In this document: positions 7,401 through 15,944 of the stretch, piece by piece
Layout of the letters: each line of letters starts with the position of its first letter
Position numbering within the stretch: the first letter of the stretch is position 1
NCBI GenBank assembly: GCA_035456105.1
Contig: DATIDV010000004.1
Location: 62,001-126,000, forward strand
Reading direction: 5' to 3'
Length of the DNA: 64,000 nucleotides
Origin: Viridibacterium sp035456105
Lineage (GTDB): Bacteria > Pseudomonadota > Gammaproteobacteria > Burkholderiales > Rhodocyclaceae
Translations under genes and position numbers: made by a program
The notes under the pieces: model-generated
Databases searched by the model: none
Told to the model about the DNA's origin: nothing
The model's input: the letters and a program-made list of their open reading frames with translations, nothing else

Positions 7401-9352
7401 GACCACTTCCAGGCCGCTGCACGCCCCGTAAAGGGCCGATCAAGGGCGAGCCCACTTACAGCCCCCAGCGGCGCGCCGAGCACGACGTAGGCGGTCGCAG
7501 ACACGTCTGCCAGATCCTGGAACGCACCAACATAGCGGTTGTAGCTCCGCAGCTTGATGTAGATCGTTTTGCCGATGAGCGCAGGCTCATAGGTGTAGCG
7601 GAACTCTGTGCCATCCAGTCGCGCGAACGGCGCCCCCGTGAGGTGCAGGCCGATCGGCGACCCGTAAGCCCCGCGCCGCAAATTGGTCAGTGCATAGCGA
7701 TTCACACCGGTCAGCGTGGCGCCCTGGTATGCGACCAGTTCGCCGCCCACGAAGCACAGACTCTGAAACAGATCGCGCGCAGCGGACGTTGCGGGCAAGA
7801 GCGTCGCGCCACTCGCCGACACATCAACCGCCAGCGTATTGACGTTATCAACGTCCGCGTGCGACGGCAGGTTTGCAGTGATCAGGCCGTGGCGCATCGG
7901 CCCCGAAATAACGCCGATCTTGCTGTAGGTGGCGTCGTCCAGACTGATCCACACCTCGGCACCGCCCCAGGCACCGCCCCCCGATGTGGCCAGCCATATC
8001 TGGGGCTCGACCGATAGCGAGACCGGAGGCTCGAAAATGACAGGCGTGTTGGCATTGCCGGGCGCCACATTCAGGTCAGGCACATAGCCACTGGAGGGCT
8101 GCGTGCGAATGGCGGCCGGGTTGGAGATGCCGAAGGGCCACTCCTCGACCGTCACTTCGAGCTCGTTGTCCTGCTCGTTGATTTCCTTGACGCGAACCTT
8201 GAAGCGGTTCATGCCCTGCTCGGGGTAGGTCAGCGTGAGCAGGTCCATCGGTTCCATGAGAATGAAGCGCTCATCGACACGGAATGTGATCTCCTTGCGA
8301 ATGTGCAACGCTCGATCGCGCATGGCCTCGCAGACGACCGCTGCCATCTCCGGCCGGCTGATGCAATGCAGGGTCTTGGATTCGGCACGTACGCCGTACT
8401 GCGTCACCGCCGACTGGTCGTCCTTGGTGACCGGCTCGGTGTTGTAGTCGCGCTCGCGATTGACGAACTCCAGCGTCATACGATTGACGGCCTTGCTCGG
8501 GTCCGTGCCCTTGGCGATGGGGATCGACAGGAAGTCCGCGACGGTCAGATCATAGACCGGCGTGTCATCCGGCGCCCATTCTCCGACAGCCTCGTCGCCG
8601 TACGGCACGATCTTGATCTTGCCCTGCGACGGAACCGCCTCGGACAGCGTGGCATCGAGGACCTGGCGCAGATAGTCGCGTGCGGGCGACTGCGATTCCA
8701 TCGCCAGCGACAAGGTAAAGTCCATCGCCTGGCACCACGTGACGTAGTCCGTCAGGTTACCAAGCGTCTCAGCGGCAAGGCCCAGCCCTTCCAGCGGGTC
8801 AGTCGTGATGTCGCTGATGATGTGGTGCGGCAGCGCGTCGCCATTGGCGCTAACTCGCTCGCCACGAATCTCGAAACTCAGGTTGGGCGCAGAAGGCTGA
8901 TCGCCCAGCTCAAACGACGAGGCGCGCACGTACGCAAGGCCGGAATACCCGATGGCTTCCGTCGGGTGATTGCTGGACAGGTGGCTCCAGACTGACTGCC
9001 CGAGCGTGCCATTGGCGAGGCCGAAACCCAGCGCCCCAAGGGAAAACTGTTGCTTGTCTGCCCATACGCGCACGACGCTCTCAATCGGCCCCGTACAGAG
9101 CGATAGCGCCATGGCTGCGCGGTAGCTGTAGCCGCTAATGGGCGGCTCAGAGCTGCCGCCACCACCCTTGCCGCCCTGCTGCTGGCTGCGCACAGGCGTG
9201 CCTACAAAGTCGCCGTACCAGAGCAGGTTCGAAGGCAGGCGAGCGGTGCCCCACACACGCGGTATGGCCGTGCCATACGCGCTCTGGTTGACGCGTAGCG
9301 ACAGAACCTTGGAGGGCTCTTTCGAAGCAGGAGCTGCGGCGCCGAAGCTCAT
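4469..9352 (-). CDS. Tail tip / host-specificity protein, gpJ-like
   Basis: At 1627 residues this is the largest gene of the window. The N-terminus (PRVWGTARLPSNLLWYGDF, then GYSYRAAMALSLCTGPIESV) and the following part fit the phage tail tip family with a Phage-tail_3-type domain. The middle has beta-sandwich fibronectin-like stretches, and around residue 1150 a DUF1983-like segment (KIAADKVVVAASNIV) leads to a beta-rich C-terminus likely to touch the host. In lambda-type phages this protein forms the tip and selects the receptor. It overlaps both neighbours by ATGA. Host range would be decided in its C-terminal third. Confidence 0.9.
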   Translation of the reverse strand: MSFGAAAPASKEPSKVLSLRVNQSAYGTAIPRVWGTARLPSNLLWYGDFVGTPVRSQQQGGKGGGGSSEPPISGYSYRAAMALSLCTGPIESVVRVWADKQQFSLGALGFGLANGTLGQSVWSHLSSNHPTEAIGYSGLAYVRASSFELGDQPSAPNLSFEIRGERVSANGDALPHHIISDITTDPLEGLGLAAETLGNLTDYVTWCQAMDFTLSLAMESQSPARDYLRQVLDATLSEAVPSQGKIKIVPYGDEAVGEWAPDDTPVYDLTVADFLSIPIAKGTDPSKAVNRMTLEFVNRERDYNTEPVTKDDQSAVTQYGVRAESKTLHCISRPEMAAVVCEAMRDRALHIRKEITFRVDERFILMEPMDLLTLTYPEQGMNRFKVRVKEINEQDNELEVTVEEWPFGISNPAAIRTQPSSGYVPDLNVAPGNANTPVIFEPPVSLSVEPQIWLATSGGGAWGGAEVWISLDDATYSKIGVISGPMRHGLITANLPSHADVDNVNTLAVDVSASGATLLPATSAARDLFQSLCFVGGELVAYQGATLTGVNRYALTNLRRGAYGSPIGLHLTGAPFARLDGTEFRYTYEPALIGKTIYIKLRSYNRYVGAFQDLADVSATAYVVLGAPLGAVSGLALDRPFTGRAAAWKWSAYPGAATYTVELYNGTQKMRTVTGLTETRYEIDVGQALADGLSRSIEIRVYAVSANGQSSTPAVLLSTNPQCPAPALNVQPMAGMLIASVSAPVDIAGTYLPTPALTAAGVSAGMGVVTKTVATSVWDSQAYSTTSLTARAIATAVPAQANAQIMFGLNVDPGTDANYPSLDYAIYCRADGKLDAYEGGTLRPIGVSYVPGDVLAVIYDGASVRYTRNDATIRSVTAPAGLAMYFDSSFATSGGTLHSIKFGVPPTQSDWPGGAMFWISQDAGFDTTAHAPNYDGTNVSWPSPDIVAGTWYVWAALYDAWGKDSLNITTPFAVSVTAAASGVQRVVNAAAITAPTGSPPPDGDAYWSVYDNLTAKMWMWHPELSPARYTSAVSAADIAGRIEEEQLPLDTILDIDNMHSGLASLSMAVTDETSSRVAAVNQVSARLSSGGDIGGAIVQVQSAAAATAGKVNAAYGVTVDANGYLSGIKFLNDGSTSSVKIAADKVVVAASNIVRDAGFNSSAWWGAGAAWPSNTLPVDGAGSSNQPLRFLRLTAGSVDMVGAKVAVEPGGQYRIRLRVYRSGDFNGRIFVGANIPNVAWAMPGPTRPASEWTERSLPHLRNLEGLNGWATYSAIVGSAADVDWLQTRVTADITAGYCEVALEITRAVGADMVVDGSITAQKVNASFTNTVALQAKQAVIDYASINALSALSTRTGTLTANCINISDDGGGGWGYVRTGNKWWSDGVAGAIIARAGDGSFLMDFQAGSSRIWMSNWGDCGISFPYFSVNNEGEAYFGGTLDACDGRLGFITAGYMQNPSNTTRFNLNATGGDVVLRVGGVDRLWANGRTRWVSNLISSNWSGLNIYAYRITGSYESDGDGGSYWTTTVTRGGEAIIDTGITMDSLPYGSGYEDNYYCTISGWNMPDPGSVGSASLVIQGSVMFQMPTSGGSSWGNRTLHVRVYATVRGDAVRDVMINSVVVNVWRAG

Positions 9353-9819
9353 GCCTGCACCTCAGCGTCGGCCTGCTTGTTCCGTGGCCGGTAGAACTTC
9401 CGGTCGCGCCCGGCTAGATGGCCTTCGTCGCCGTTGGCCTGCGTCACGGCGCCAAAGCGGATGTCGGCATGAATGATGGTCGGCCAGTCCATGACGACAG
9501 CGCCATGTGCGAAACAGCGCCCGACCTTGTAGAGCACCACGTCACCAGGCTGGGGCACTTCGACCAGGTCGGAATGGGCCTCGACGTGCGTCATGAAGCG
9601 CTCTTCTGCACGGTGCAGCATCCAGTCGGCCGGGTAGTCATCGAAGGCGAACGGCGGTACCAGTTGCAAGGCTTCGACGTAGATGCCATAGAGCAACATC
9701 GCGCAATCGACGCCGACGTGCTTGATCCGCGCCTTGTGGTGATACGGCGTACGGAGCCAGGTGATGGCTTCTGCCACCACAGGACAAAGTTCTGGATTGC
9801 AGACGTCTGCACTTTTCAA
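9349..9819 (-). CDS. Tail tip NlpC/P60 peptidase
   Basis: This is a 156-residue NlpC/P60-type cysteine peptidase in the position of lambda gpK. The catalytic cysteine is in GVDCAML, the histidine in FAHGAVV and a third polar residue in IIHAD. It probably cuts peptidoglycan peptides during DNA entry or tip assembly. I place the start at TTG 9819, overlapping the upstream TGA and preceded by GGAG; the frame stays open to 9912 but that would overlap the upstream gene by about 100 bases. The first codons contain one perfect TGCAGACGTCTGCA palindrome. Confidence 0.87.
   Translation of the reverse strand: MKSADVCNPELCPVVAEAITWLRTPYHHKARIKHVGVDCAMLLYGIYVEALQLVPPFAFDDYPADWMLHRAEERFMTHVEAHSDLVEVPQPGDVVLYKVGRCFAHGAVVMDWPTIIHADIRFGAVTQANGDEGHLAGRDRKFYRPRNKQADAEVQA
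9798..9811. repeat. TGCAGACGTCTGCA palindrome, copy 1
   Basis: A perfect 14-bp palindrome lies at the 5' end of the NlpC/P60 gene, where it encodes S-A-D-V-C. Exact copies occur at 24331-24344 and 35276-35289. It is a candidate binding site for the phage ParB-like protein (inference). Confidence 0.6.
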
Positions 9820-10673
9820 AATGCTGTCTCCGGTGCAGGCACAAAAGGTTCGCCACGAAAGTGCGGGAGGTTGTTGAATTTGCCGCCGCAGTCTTGCGTG
9901 TCGTGCGCACACCCCGGCCAGATGACAAACGAGTCGCCCGCCGTGACGCTGCGGTTGAGGGGATAGGTCAACGCGAGCGTGCCGGCTGCCGACTGGCGCT
10001 TGACCGTGCGCCGGGCCCCCGCGTTGAGGCCGGTGATCCAGCGGATCTCACCGCCCGCGTAGTAGCCCGCAGCGGCAGTAAGGCCGGTGTTGATCGATGC
10101 CGGTGAGCTGCCCGGCAGCGCGGTCGCGTTGGTCTGATAGGCAGTGCGATTCACATCGCAGCCCGGGGTGTAAAGCGTGCGGTCGCAGCCCGGGCCATAA
10201 ACGGCGCGAGGCAGCGGTGCGTCGAGCTTAGAAATGTCACTCTTCACGCTGATACGGATCTCGTCTTCGACTTCCCAGTCATTCACGGGGCCGGAGAAGC
10301 GCAAGACGGCACCGACGATGGGAGCGCCCGGCATGGGCGCATGCGCACGCCACAGCGAGATGCGCGCACCATCCAGCGCACCGTTCTGAATGGCTTCGCG
10401 CCACGGCAGACCCAACAGAAGATCGTCTGCCTTGGGGTTGATCGTCATGCTCAGATCGTCTGCTTCGAGGCCGCGCGCAATACGAACGGCATCACGCGTG
10501 AGCAACGGCCCGCCACCCTGAAACGTGTTTCCATTCCAGAGTGTCGATAGGCCCCCGGTATCGCCCAGCAAGCGCAGGCTGGTGCCGTCAAGGAATGTGA
10601 TCTGGTACAGATCCACCGCCCAGAAGACCCGCGAATTGAGGAGCGCGATGTGCTCTGCAGTTGTCTCGATCAT
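9816..10673 (-). CDS. Phage tail protein, DUF2163 family
   Basis: This 285-residue protein has the C-terminal signature of the DUF2163/BR0599 family: GCAHDTQDCGGKFNNL followed by FRGEPFVP. Family members sit between DUF2460 and the NlpC/P60 peptidase in gene-transfer agents and related siphophages, where they form part of the distal tail hub. I take ATG 10673, overlapping the upstream stop by ATGA, instead of the earlier GTG or ATG options. The order and coupling match that cassette exactly. Confidence 0.9.
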   Translation of the reverse strand: MIETTAEHIALLNSRVFWAVDLYQITFLDGTSLRLLGDTGGLSTLWNGNTFQGGGPLLTRDAVRIARGLEADDLSMTINPKADDLLLGLPWREAIQNGALDGARISLWRAHAPMPGAPIVGAVLRFSGPVNDWEVEDEIRISVKSDISKLDAPLPRAVYGPGCDRTLYTPGCDVNRTAYQTNATALPGSSPASINTGLTAAAGYYAGGEIRWITGLNAGARRTVKRQSAAGTLALTYPLNRSVTAGDSFVIWPGCAHDTQDCGGKFNNLPHFRGEPFVPAPETAF

Positions 10674-11278
10674 CCGAATACCTTGCTGATAATTTCGACC
10701 TTCGCCGACTTCCACAGGCCATTGAGGAAGCGCTCAAGCTCAAGCGTGTCTTCGCTGAAGCGGCAGCGCATGTAGTAGCTGCCCGTCCATTTCAGGATGT
10801 GACCTGCGGCAGGCGGCAGAGTGAATTGCACTTGCCCGGTGCTGCCAATGCTGTAGTCGGAAATGGGCGTCTGCACGACATTGTTTTTCTTGATGACTGG
10901 CGCAGGACTCCCCGCCACGGCCCACACCGGCTCAAGCCAGTCGTCTATCGGGCGAGCGAGCTGGAACATGGTGGCGACGCCATCACCCGTGCCGAAAGAT
11001 TGTTCGACCACGGCGTTGTCTTCGTCATCGACAAACAGGAACGACTCAAACGAGCCCCGGTGCTTGTTGAAGAAGGCCTGAAGCTTTTGTCGTTCGGCGA
11101 ATCCATGATCGGAGCGCAACACTTCGAACGACAGCGTGTAACGCCAACGCGGCCAGGCACGCTGGGCAGTGCTCGTCTCTTGCCCGTTGAGCGCTTCCTT
11201 GATGTTGGTTTTCCACTCAGGACGGCGCTTGATATCGACGCTGATGCCCGGCAGGACCGGGAATACGAGGTTGCTCAT
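10670..11278 (-). CDS. Distal tail protein, DUF2460 family
   Basis: This 202-residue protein starts LVFPVLPGISVDIKRRPEW and continues RYTLSFEVLRSD, which is characteristic of DUF2460. This family is the distal-tail ring protein linking the tube to the hub in gene-transfer-agent-like tails. It overlaps the tape measure stop and the next gene's start by ATGA, so the tail tip genes form one translationally coupled block. Confidence 0.9.
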   Translation of the reverse strand: MSNLVFPVLPGISVDIKRRPEWKTNIKEALNGQETSTAQRAWPRWRYTLSFEVLRSDHGFAERQKLQAFFNKHRGSFESFLFVDDEDNAVVEQSFGTGDGVATMFQLARPIDDWLEPVWAVAGSPAPVIKKNNVVQTPISDYSIGSTGQVQFTLPPAAGHILKWTGSYYMRCRFSEDTLELERFLNGLWKSAKVEIISKVFG

Positions 11279-13824
11279 GCGGGACTCCAGCCTCCGCCCT
11301 TCAGCTTGTTCAGCGCATCGGCAATATGACGGGCACTTTCATCGGCCTCGCGCCTTGTCATCTTGCCGCGCGGATAGACGTTCACGGTCCCGCCCGATTG
11401 CGCGCTGCCACCGCCCTCGCCGCCACCGTTGGCAAGGTTGCGAATGGTATTGGCGTGCTCTTTCGGTAGAACCATTTCCTCTTCGTGCAACTGCATCATC
11501 GGGTTGATGCCCGCCGGAATGTCGTAACCGTTCTCGGCAGATTTGATGCTGCTCTTCGCACCAAGCGTCATTGCCAACACGGCGGCGAACGCGACGCCGG
11601 CAAGAATCCAGCCGACATATGGGATGGATGACGCAGAAGCGGCAGCGCCCGATGCAGCCTCGGCAGCGTTTGCACCGACAACGGCCGTCGCTTCCGTCGC
11701 CTTTGTAGTCATCGTGGTGGCACTCTGCGCGGTCTGAGCTGCCGTTTCAGCCGACATGATCCCGAGCTTTACAGCGAGCTGCTTCATGACCATAGCCAGC
11801 CATTGAGCCATCGGCTTGATGACCATGTTCTGGAGGAAAGCGTCGTACATCTGCGCCATTGATTGACGGAACGATTGCGCGAAGGTTTGCTGGCGATTCG
11901 CCATCCGAGTCAGCATCCCGCCGAATGCATTGGCCATATCGTTGGAGGTTTCGCGCAGGCTCTCGGTCCTCTCAAGCGCGAGATCCTGATCGATATGTAC
12001 GAGGGCCTGATTGTGCTGGCGCTGAATCGCAAGCTTCTGGGCGTTCAGCTGCTCAAGCAGCACCACGTTCTTGTCGGGGTCCAGCTCAGCCAGGGCGAGC
12101 TTTTCTTCCATGGCTTGCAGTTCGATCTGGTAACGCTGCGACTCAAACTCCCGCTCCTGAGCGAGGACCTGCTCCCTTGTTGCGAGCCCCATGTCCAATT
12201 CGAACTGAGCTTTCGCGATGCCGTCTTCGATCTCGGCCAACTGCATATCGCGACGGCTTGCGTGGATCGTCTCTTCGACGGCGCGCATCTGGTCCGCGGC
12301 CTGCTTCTTGATCTGGACGATCTGCCCCTGCGATGCCGCGTACTCCCGAGAGTCGACACCGTAGCGCTGACGCATGAGGGCTGCCTCCTGCTCGGCGAGC
12401 GAAAGCTTTGCGTCGGTGTTGCTCTTGTAGGCGTTTTGCTGACTGCGCAAGTCTTCGACTTCGGTCGCAAAAGCTTCCTTCAGGATGCCAAGACGTAGCT
12501 GGCTCGTCTGGCGCGCGATGGCCACCGAATCCTTTTCGGTGACGATGCGCGTGGCGAGCACGTTTTGCCAGAAGGCAATCTCTTCCTGCCGGCTCATCTC
12601 GCGCAGGTTGTGCTGTTCCTGGTACGCGACCTTGGCGGCAGAAAGCTCTGCCTGCCACTTGGACATGTCGCTCGCTTCGTCCGGGCCCTTTTGCGCGGGC
12701 GTAGTGAGGCCACCAGCGCTCTTGCCGCCCCCCGCCGGCGCTACCCCCTCAGTCGGGTTGCCAAACAGCGCTGTGAGCCGATCCCGCGTGCTCTGTGCCT
12801 TGATGAGCATCTGGTCGAACGCGCCCGACCATGCGCCGCCGATGGTAGCGCCAATGCCCTTGATTTCGGACGCGGCCCCGGCGAAGTCGCCCGTCACAGC
12901 CTTGCCGATGGCTGCGGCCAGGGCGCGGATGGGTTCTGCCACAGTGACGATCATGGCGTTGAGCGTCTCCCACAGCACCGTCACGCCCGTGGTGATGAGG
13001 TGGAAGGTTGCCGCCAGGCCGCCGAGGGCGCCCTTGATGATGGTGACGGCCACTGGTCCGATGCTGTTGAACCAATTGGCGAGATCGGTAAGCACTGGCA
13101 TCAGTGCATTGCCGACGGTGACCGTCATGGCATGCATGACGCGATGCGTCTGGTCAGTCGCATCGTCATACGCCTTGAAGTTGGCGACACTCTCTTCGCC
13201 GACTATCGAGCCCAATTCGCGCTGCGCATCCAGATTCTGCTGGATCGTTTCCGTGTTGAGCTTGGCCAGGTTCGACGTCATCTCGAAGCCCTTGCCGAAT
13301 GCGATCTGGCCGGCAACGACGCGGTCGGTGCCTTCCTTGTAGCCATTGACCAACCCGATCGCTTCGACCGTCATCTGATTAAGCGGGCGCAGGTGACCCG
13401 ATGCATCGCGAGTGGCGAGCCCCATCTTGTTGAGGGACTGCTCGTTATCCTTCAGGTTTTTGGCAAGCTTTTGCGCCGCGCCCTGGAACTCTTCAGACGA
13501 TACGCCGATGTCATCAAACGAGGCCTTGTAGGCTCCTGCCTCGGTAACGGAAATGCCAAGCGCCCGCGCAAGGTTCTGCGTCTCTTCGGTCAGTTGGGCG
13601 GTCTGCTCGACGATCTTGCCGAACATGGCGCCACCGCCAATGACGGCGGTGAAGGCGAGGAATTTTGACTGGAGGCCCTCGACCACCGAACCGATGCCGG
13701 CGAAGCGCGCCTTGGTGTGCTCTTCGAGCTGGGAGAAGGCGGCTGCACCACGCTTGACCGCAGCCTCCAGCCCCGCCGCGTCGCCATTGATTTCGATTCG
13801 TGCTTCGTTATCAGACATGGTCAT
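11275..13824 (-). CDS. Tail tape measure protein
   Basis: This 849-residue protein sets tail length and is threaded through the tube. It has an N-terminal helical part, a hydrophobic central stretch (about residues 230-330, with glycine/alanine-rich segments such as IIKGALGGLAATFHLITTGV), a long charged coiled-coil region and a C-terminal part (FAQSFRQSMAQMYDAFLQNM) typical of lambda gpH-like proteins. It directly follows the frameshifted G/GT chaperone genes, which is the fixed order in siphophages. The start overlaps the chaperone stop by ATGA. Confidence 0.93.
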   Translation of the reverse strand: MTMSDNEARIEINGDAAGLEAAVKRGAAAFSQLEEHTKARFAGIGSVVEGLQSKFLAFTAVIGGGAMFGKIVEQTAQLTEETQNLARALGISVTEAGAYKASFDDIGVSSEEFQGAAQKLAKNLKDNEQSLNKMGLATRDASGHLRPLNQMTVEAIGLVNGYKEGTDRVVAGQIAFGKGFEMTSNLAKLNTETIQQNLDAQRELGSIVGEESVANFKAYDDATDQTHRVMHAMTVTVGNALMPVLTDLANWFNSIGPVAVTIIKGALGGLAATFHLITTGVTVLWETLNAMIVTVAEPIRALAAAIGKAVTGDFAGAASEIKGIGATIGGAWSGAFDQMLIKAQSTRDRLTALFGNPTEGVAPAGGGKSAGGLTTPAQKGPDEASDMSKWQAELSAAKVAYQEQHNLREMSRQEEIAFWQNVLATRIVTEKDSVAIARQTSQLRLGILKEAFATEVEDLRSQQNAYKSNTDAKLSLAEQEAALMRQRYGVDSREYAASQGQIVQIKKQAADQMRAVEETIHASRRDMQLAEIEDGIAKAQFELDMGLATREQVLAQEREFESQRYQIELQAMEEKLALAELDPDKNVVLLEQLNAQKLAIQRQHNQALVHIDQDLALERTESLRETSNDMANAFGGMLTRMANRQQTFAQSFRQSMAQMYDAFLQNMVIKPMAQWLAMVMKQLAVKLGIMSAETAAQTAQSATTMTTKATEATAVVGANAAEAASGAAASASSIPYVGWILAGVAFAAVLAMTLGAKSSIKSAENGYDIPAGINPMMQLHEEEMVLPKEHANTIRNLANGGGEGGGSAQSGGTVNVYPRGKMTRREADESARHIADALNKLKGGGWSPA

Positions 13825-14428
13825 TCATCCAGGAACTTGAGCATCGGGTCGTCAGGCAATTCGCTCATCACGGGAACGCCCAGGCTTGAGGCGTCTTGCA
13901 CTGTTTTCAGCGGCGTTGATTCCGCTTCGGAGGGCGGCTTGACGCCCAGGAAGTAACTCAGACGCAGGAGCTGCAGCGGCACTGGCGGCAGACGCTTCCA
14001 TTGCTGCGTCAGGCTCGCCAGGCGCGGCAGCGTCATGTGGTCGTCGATGTACTCCCAGGTCCAACCGGTGCAGGTAACGAGGTAGGCGTAGAGGTCGTCC
14101 CAGTCCCACGCCCCGCCATCACCTCCCCCGATAGATCCTCCCGTGGCTTGCCGGTCTTGGGCGCAAGGCCGGTGACTTCGGCAACCTTCTGGAATGCCTC
14201 GGCAAGCTCATCCATGCCCATGGCAATCTCGCCGAATTCTTCAGGCGTTTTGCGCATGGAGGCGGTGACGATCCTGCCCATGGTGTCCAGCACTTCGTCT
14301 GTCAGCTCGCCACGTCCCAGCGAACGACCGATTTGCGAGAACAGTGGCGTCAGCACGCGGAGCTGCTTGAACGGGAGGGGATGGACGTCGTACAACACGC
14401 CAGCTAGCGTTATGGAATTCCCGCTCAT
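13821..14428 (-). CDS. Tail assembly chaperone GT (-1 frameshift product)
   Basis: The frame ending at 13821 has no proper start of its own for its conserved part: residues such as WDDLYAYLVTCTGWTWEYID are encoded upstream of its first ATG (14036), in the -1 frame relative to the G gene. Reading G from 14428 to the run of five G at 14129-14125 and slipping back one base joins the two into a fusion of about 200 residues. This is the conserved G/GT arrangement of siphophage tail chaperones, which coat the tape measure during assembly. A second slip candidate is GGGG at 14114-14111. Confidence 0.82.
14033..14428 (-). CDS. Tail assembly chaperone G (unshifted product)
   Basis: This 131-residue product begins MSGNSITLAGVLYDVHPLPF and is helical to about residue 95. 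After the slip site the zero-frame tail is a low-complexity run of G, T, S and P, typical of the dispensable zero-frame end in G/GT pairs. ATG 14428 overlaps the major tail gene's stop (ATGA); a GTG three codons earlier (14437) is possible. Confidence 0.8.
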   Translation of the reverse strand: MSGNSITLAGVLYDVHPLPFKQLRVLTPLFSQIGRSLGRGELTDEVLDTMGRIVTASMRKTPEEFGEIAMGMDELAEAFQKVAEVTGLAPKTGKPREDLSGEVMAGRGTGTTSTPTSLPAPVGPGSTSTTT

Positions 14429-15186
14429 TGCAGGCACATCCAGCCGATGTTGTCAGCGTTGTCGGCGAAGACAGACGCCTCGAAGTCGGAGACCGTGAAG
14501 TCATCGGACTTGAAGGGCAGCGCGAGCTTGCCGCTGACGGCACGGTTGAACTTGACCGTGAGCGTCTTGCCGTCAGGCGTCTGCTGACGCATGAGAATCG
14601 AGAAGCTGGGCGTGAAGCCCATCAGGTCGTTGGTAAGGTTGAAGGTTTGCGCCGTGGTGCTGACGGCGCTGTATTCGTAGTTGAGCAACACCGCACGGCT
14701 GGCGTCGGCAAGAGCGAAGGTGTAGACCCCGGCCACGCTGACCGAGTACTGACCGGTAGCCGGTGCGGAGGCGACGCGTGTGAGCTGTACGCCAGTGGCT
14801 GCGTCCCATACGCCCGCGTCACTGACGAAGGTGCCTGCGCTGGGAGGCGCTACGGTGATCGTGTAGGTCGAGGCGGCCGGTACGCTGGCTGCGAAATCAG
14901 ACACCAGACCCTTGATGCCCGCAGTCGGCAGCTTGCCGTAGAACAGCGAGCCGATGACGCCACCGTTGATGTCGGCGTACTTCGCCTTCAGCTCGATCTT
15001 GCCCTTGCCCTGACCGACGGCGATCGGAAAGCGCTTGGCCGCGTAGAGCATCTTGAGGTCGACGGAGATGTCGAGCGATACGTCCTGCATGGCGCCGAGT
15101 AATACAGGGGTCGGGTTGGCGATCAACGTGCCTTGCGAATCGAACTGGGGAACTGCAATCAACTTGCCTGCGCCGAATGCGAACAT
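14425..15186 (-). CDS. Major tail (tube) protein
   Basis: This 253-residue protein starts MFAFGAGKLIAVPQFDSQG and continues with DVSLDISVDLKMLY, a common opening for tail tube proteins. The middle has a beta-rich insert (about residues 95-155) resembling an Ig-like decoration. It is followed directly by the G/GT chaperones and tape measure and preceded by a tail terminator-like gene, which fixes its role. It forms the hexameric rings of the tube. Confidence 0.88.
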   Translation of the reverse strand: MFAFGAGKLIAVPQFDSQGTLIANPTPVLLGAMQDVSLDISVDLKMLYAAKRFPIAVGQGKGKIELKAKYADINGGVIGSLFYGKLPTAGIKGLVSDFAASVPAASTYTITVAPPSAGTFVSDAGVWDAATGVQLTRVASAPATGQYSVSVAGVYTFALADASRAVLLNYEYSAVSTTAQTFNLTNDLMGFTPSFSILMRQQTPDGKTLTVKFNRAVSGKLALPFKSDDFTVSDFEASVFADNADNIGWMCLQ

Positions 15187-15199
15187 GGTGTGCTTCCTT

Positions 15200-15634
15200 T
15201 CATGGCGCGCTGGCCAGGTTGGCCGCGCGAGTGAGGGTTTGGAACTGGTATGTCGCAGTCATGCGCGCGACGGTAGGATCGCCAGAGAAGTGCTCCGGCT
15301 CATCGGTGCCGGCACAGAACAGGCTGCGAGTGAGTGAAAGCAGCGTCGGGTCAGACAAGAGCAGGCCGTGTGCAGACGTGTGCAATGCATCGAGGGCCAC
15401 TTCACGGTTTGCCCCCTTGACGCAGATCTGCAGCTTGAAGTTGCAGGAATTGCGAGTTGCGCCTTGGCCAAAAATCGAAGAGCCGACTTCGCCGCGAACA
15501 ACGTTGATGCAGGGCAATTCGTCATCGGCAGGGATGTCATCGGCGCGGTCGCGGAAGATCCGACCTTCTGCGGCAGTTCCGCCGGCCAGCGAGGCCGCAG
15601 CAGCTTCGAGGATCAGCTCCGTGGCGGACTTCAT
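15200..15634 (-). CDS. Tail terminator / minor tail protein U-like
   Basis: This 144-residue protein lies between the head-tail joining gene and the tube gene, the place of lambda gpU. The DELPCINVVRGEV segment and the later DPTVARMTATYQFQT strand fit the tail terminator fold that caps the finished tube. The call rests on position and general pattern. A one-mismatch copy of the 14-bp palindrome (TGCAGACGTGTGCA) lies within it at 15371-15384. Confidence 0.7.
   Translation of the reverse strand: MKSATELILEAAAASLAGGTAAEGRIFRDRADDIPADDELPCINVVRGEVGSSIFGQGATRNSCNFKLQICVKGANREVALDALHTSAHGLLLSDPTLLSLTRSLFCAGTDEPEHFSGDPTVARMTATYQFQTLTRAANLASAP
15371..15384. repeat. One-mismatch copy of the 14-bp palindrome
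   Basis: TGCAGACGTGTGCA differs from the exact TGCAGACGTCTGCA by one base. It lies inside the tail terminator gene. Confidence 0.4.
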
Positions 15635-15939
15635 GCCTGCTTCTCCAGCAGCACAAAGAGATCCTTGCCATCAAACATGCGCTGCGGTACCTGACGCACC
15701 CGCCAGCTGGCGCCACGAATTACAAAGGCATCATCCTTCTTCACTGCAGGGAAAGCGCCTTGCGAGTAGCGCAACGTCGGGTCTTCGGTTATGACATTGC
15801 CAAACGCGACGACGCCCTTCTCGTCAAACAAAGCGCTTCCGGGTATCGATCCGCCGGCAGCAGGCTTGAAGACGACAGACGTGCCGAGCTCAGCGTAGAG
15901 CTCAGCATCGTCCGCAGCAGTGAAGAAGTCGTCAGCCAC
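15631..15939 (-). CDS. Head-tail joining protein (gpFII-like position)
   Basis: This 102-residue protein has an acidic N-terminus (MADDFFTAADDAELYAELG) and a beta-rich C-terminus ending in RQVPQRMFDGKDLFVLLEKQA. Position between capsid and tail terminator genes and the strand pattern fit lambda FII-type head-tail attachment proteins. It overlaps the next gene by ATGA. Confidence 0.68.
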   Translation of the reverse strand: MADDFFTAADDAELYAELGTSVVFKPAAGGSIPGSALFDEKGVVAFGNVITEDPTLRYSQGAFPAVKKDDAFVIRGASWRVRQVPQRMFDGKDLFVLLEKQA

Positions 15940-15944
15940 GGCGA

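Noticed and set aside
7497..7510. GCAGAC-AC-GTCTGC inside the tip gene as another copy of the 14-bp palindrome
   Set aside because: It has a 2-base insertion at the centre, which would change the half-site spacing; counted as chance.
8303..8995. Long plus-strand frame inside the tip gene (and similar long plus frames at 12565-13668 and 18852-20297)
   Set aside because: These lie opposite well-supported genes and have the arginine/alanine-rich composition of antisense frames in GC-rich DNA.
13852..14109. 85-residue frame overlapping the chaperone T region
   Set aside because: The conserved T sequence is in another frame; this one is arginine-rich and unconserved in look.
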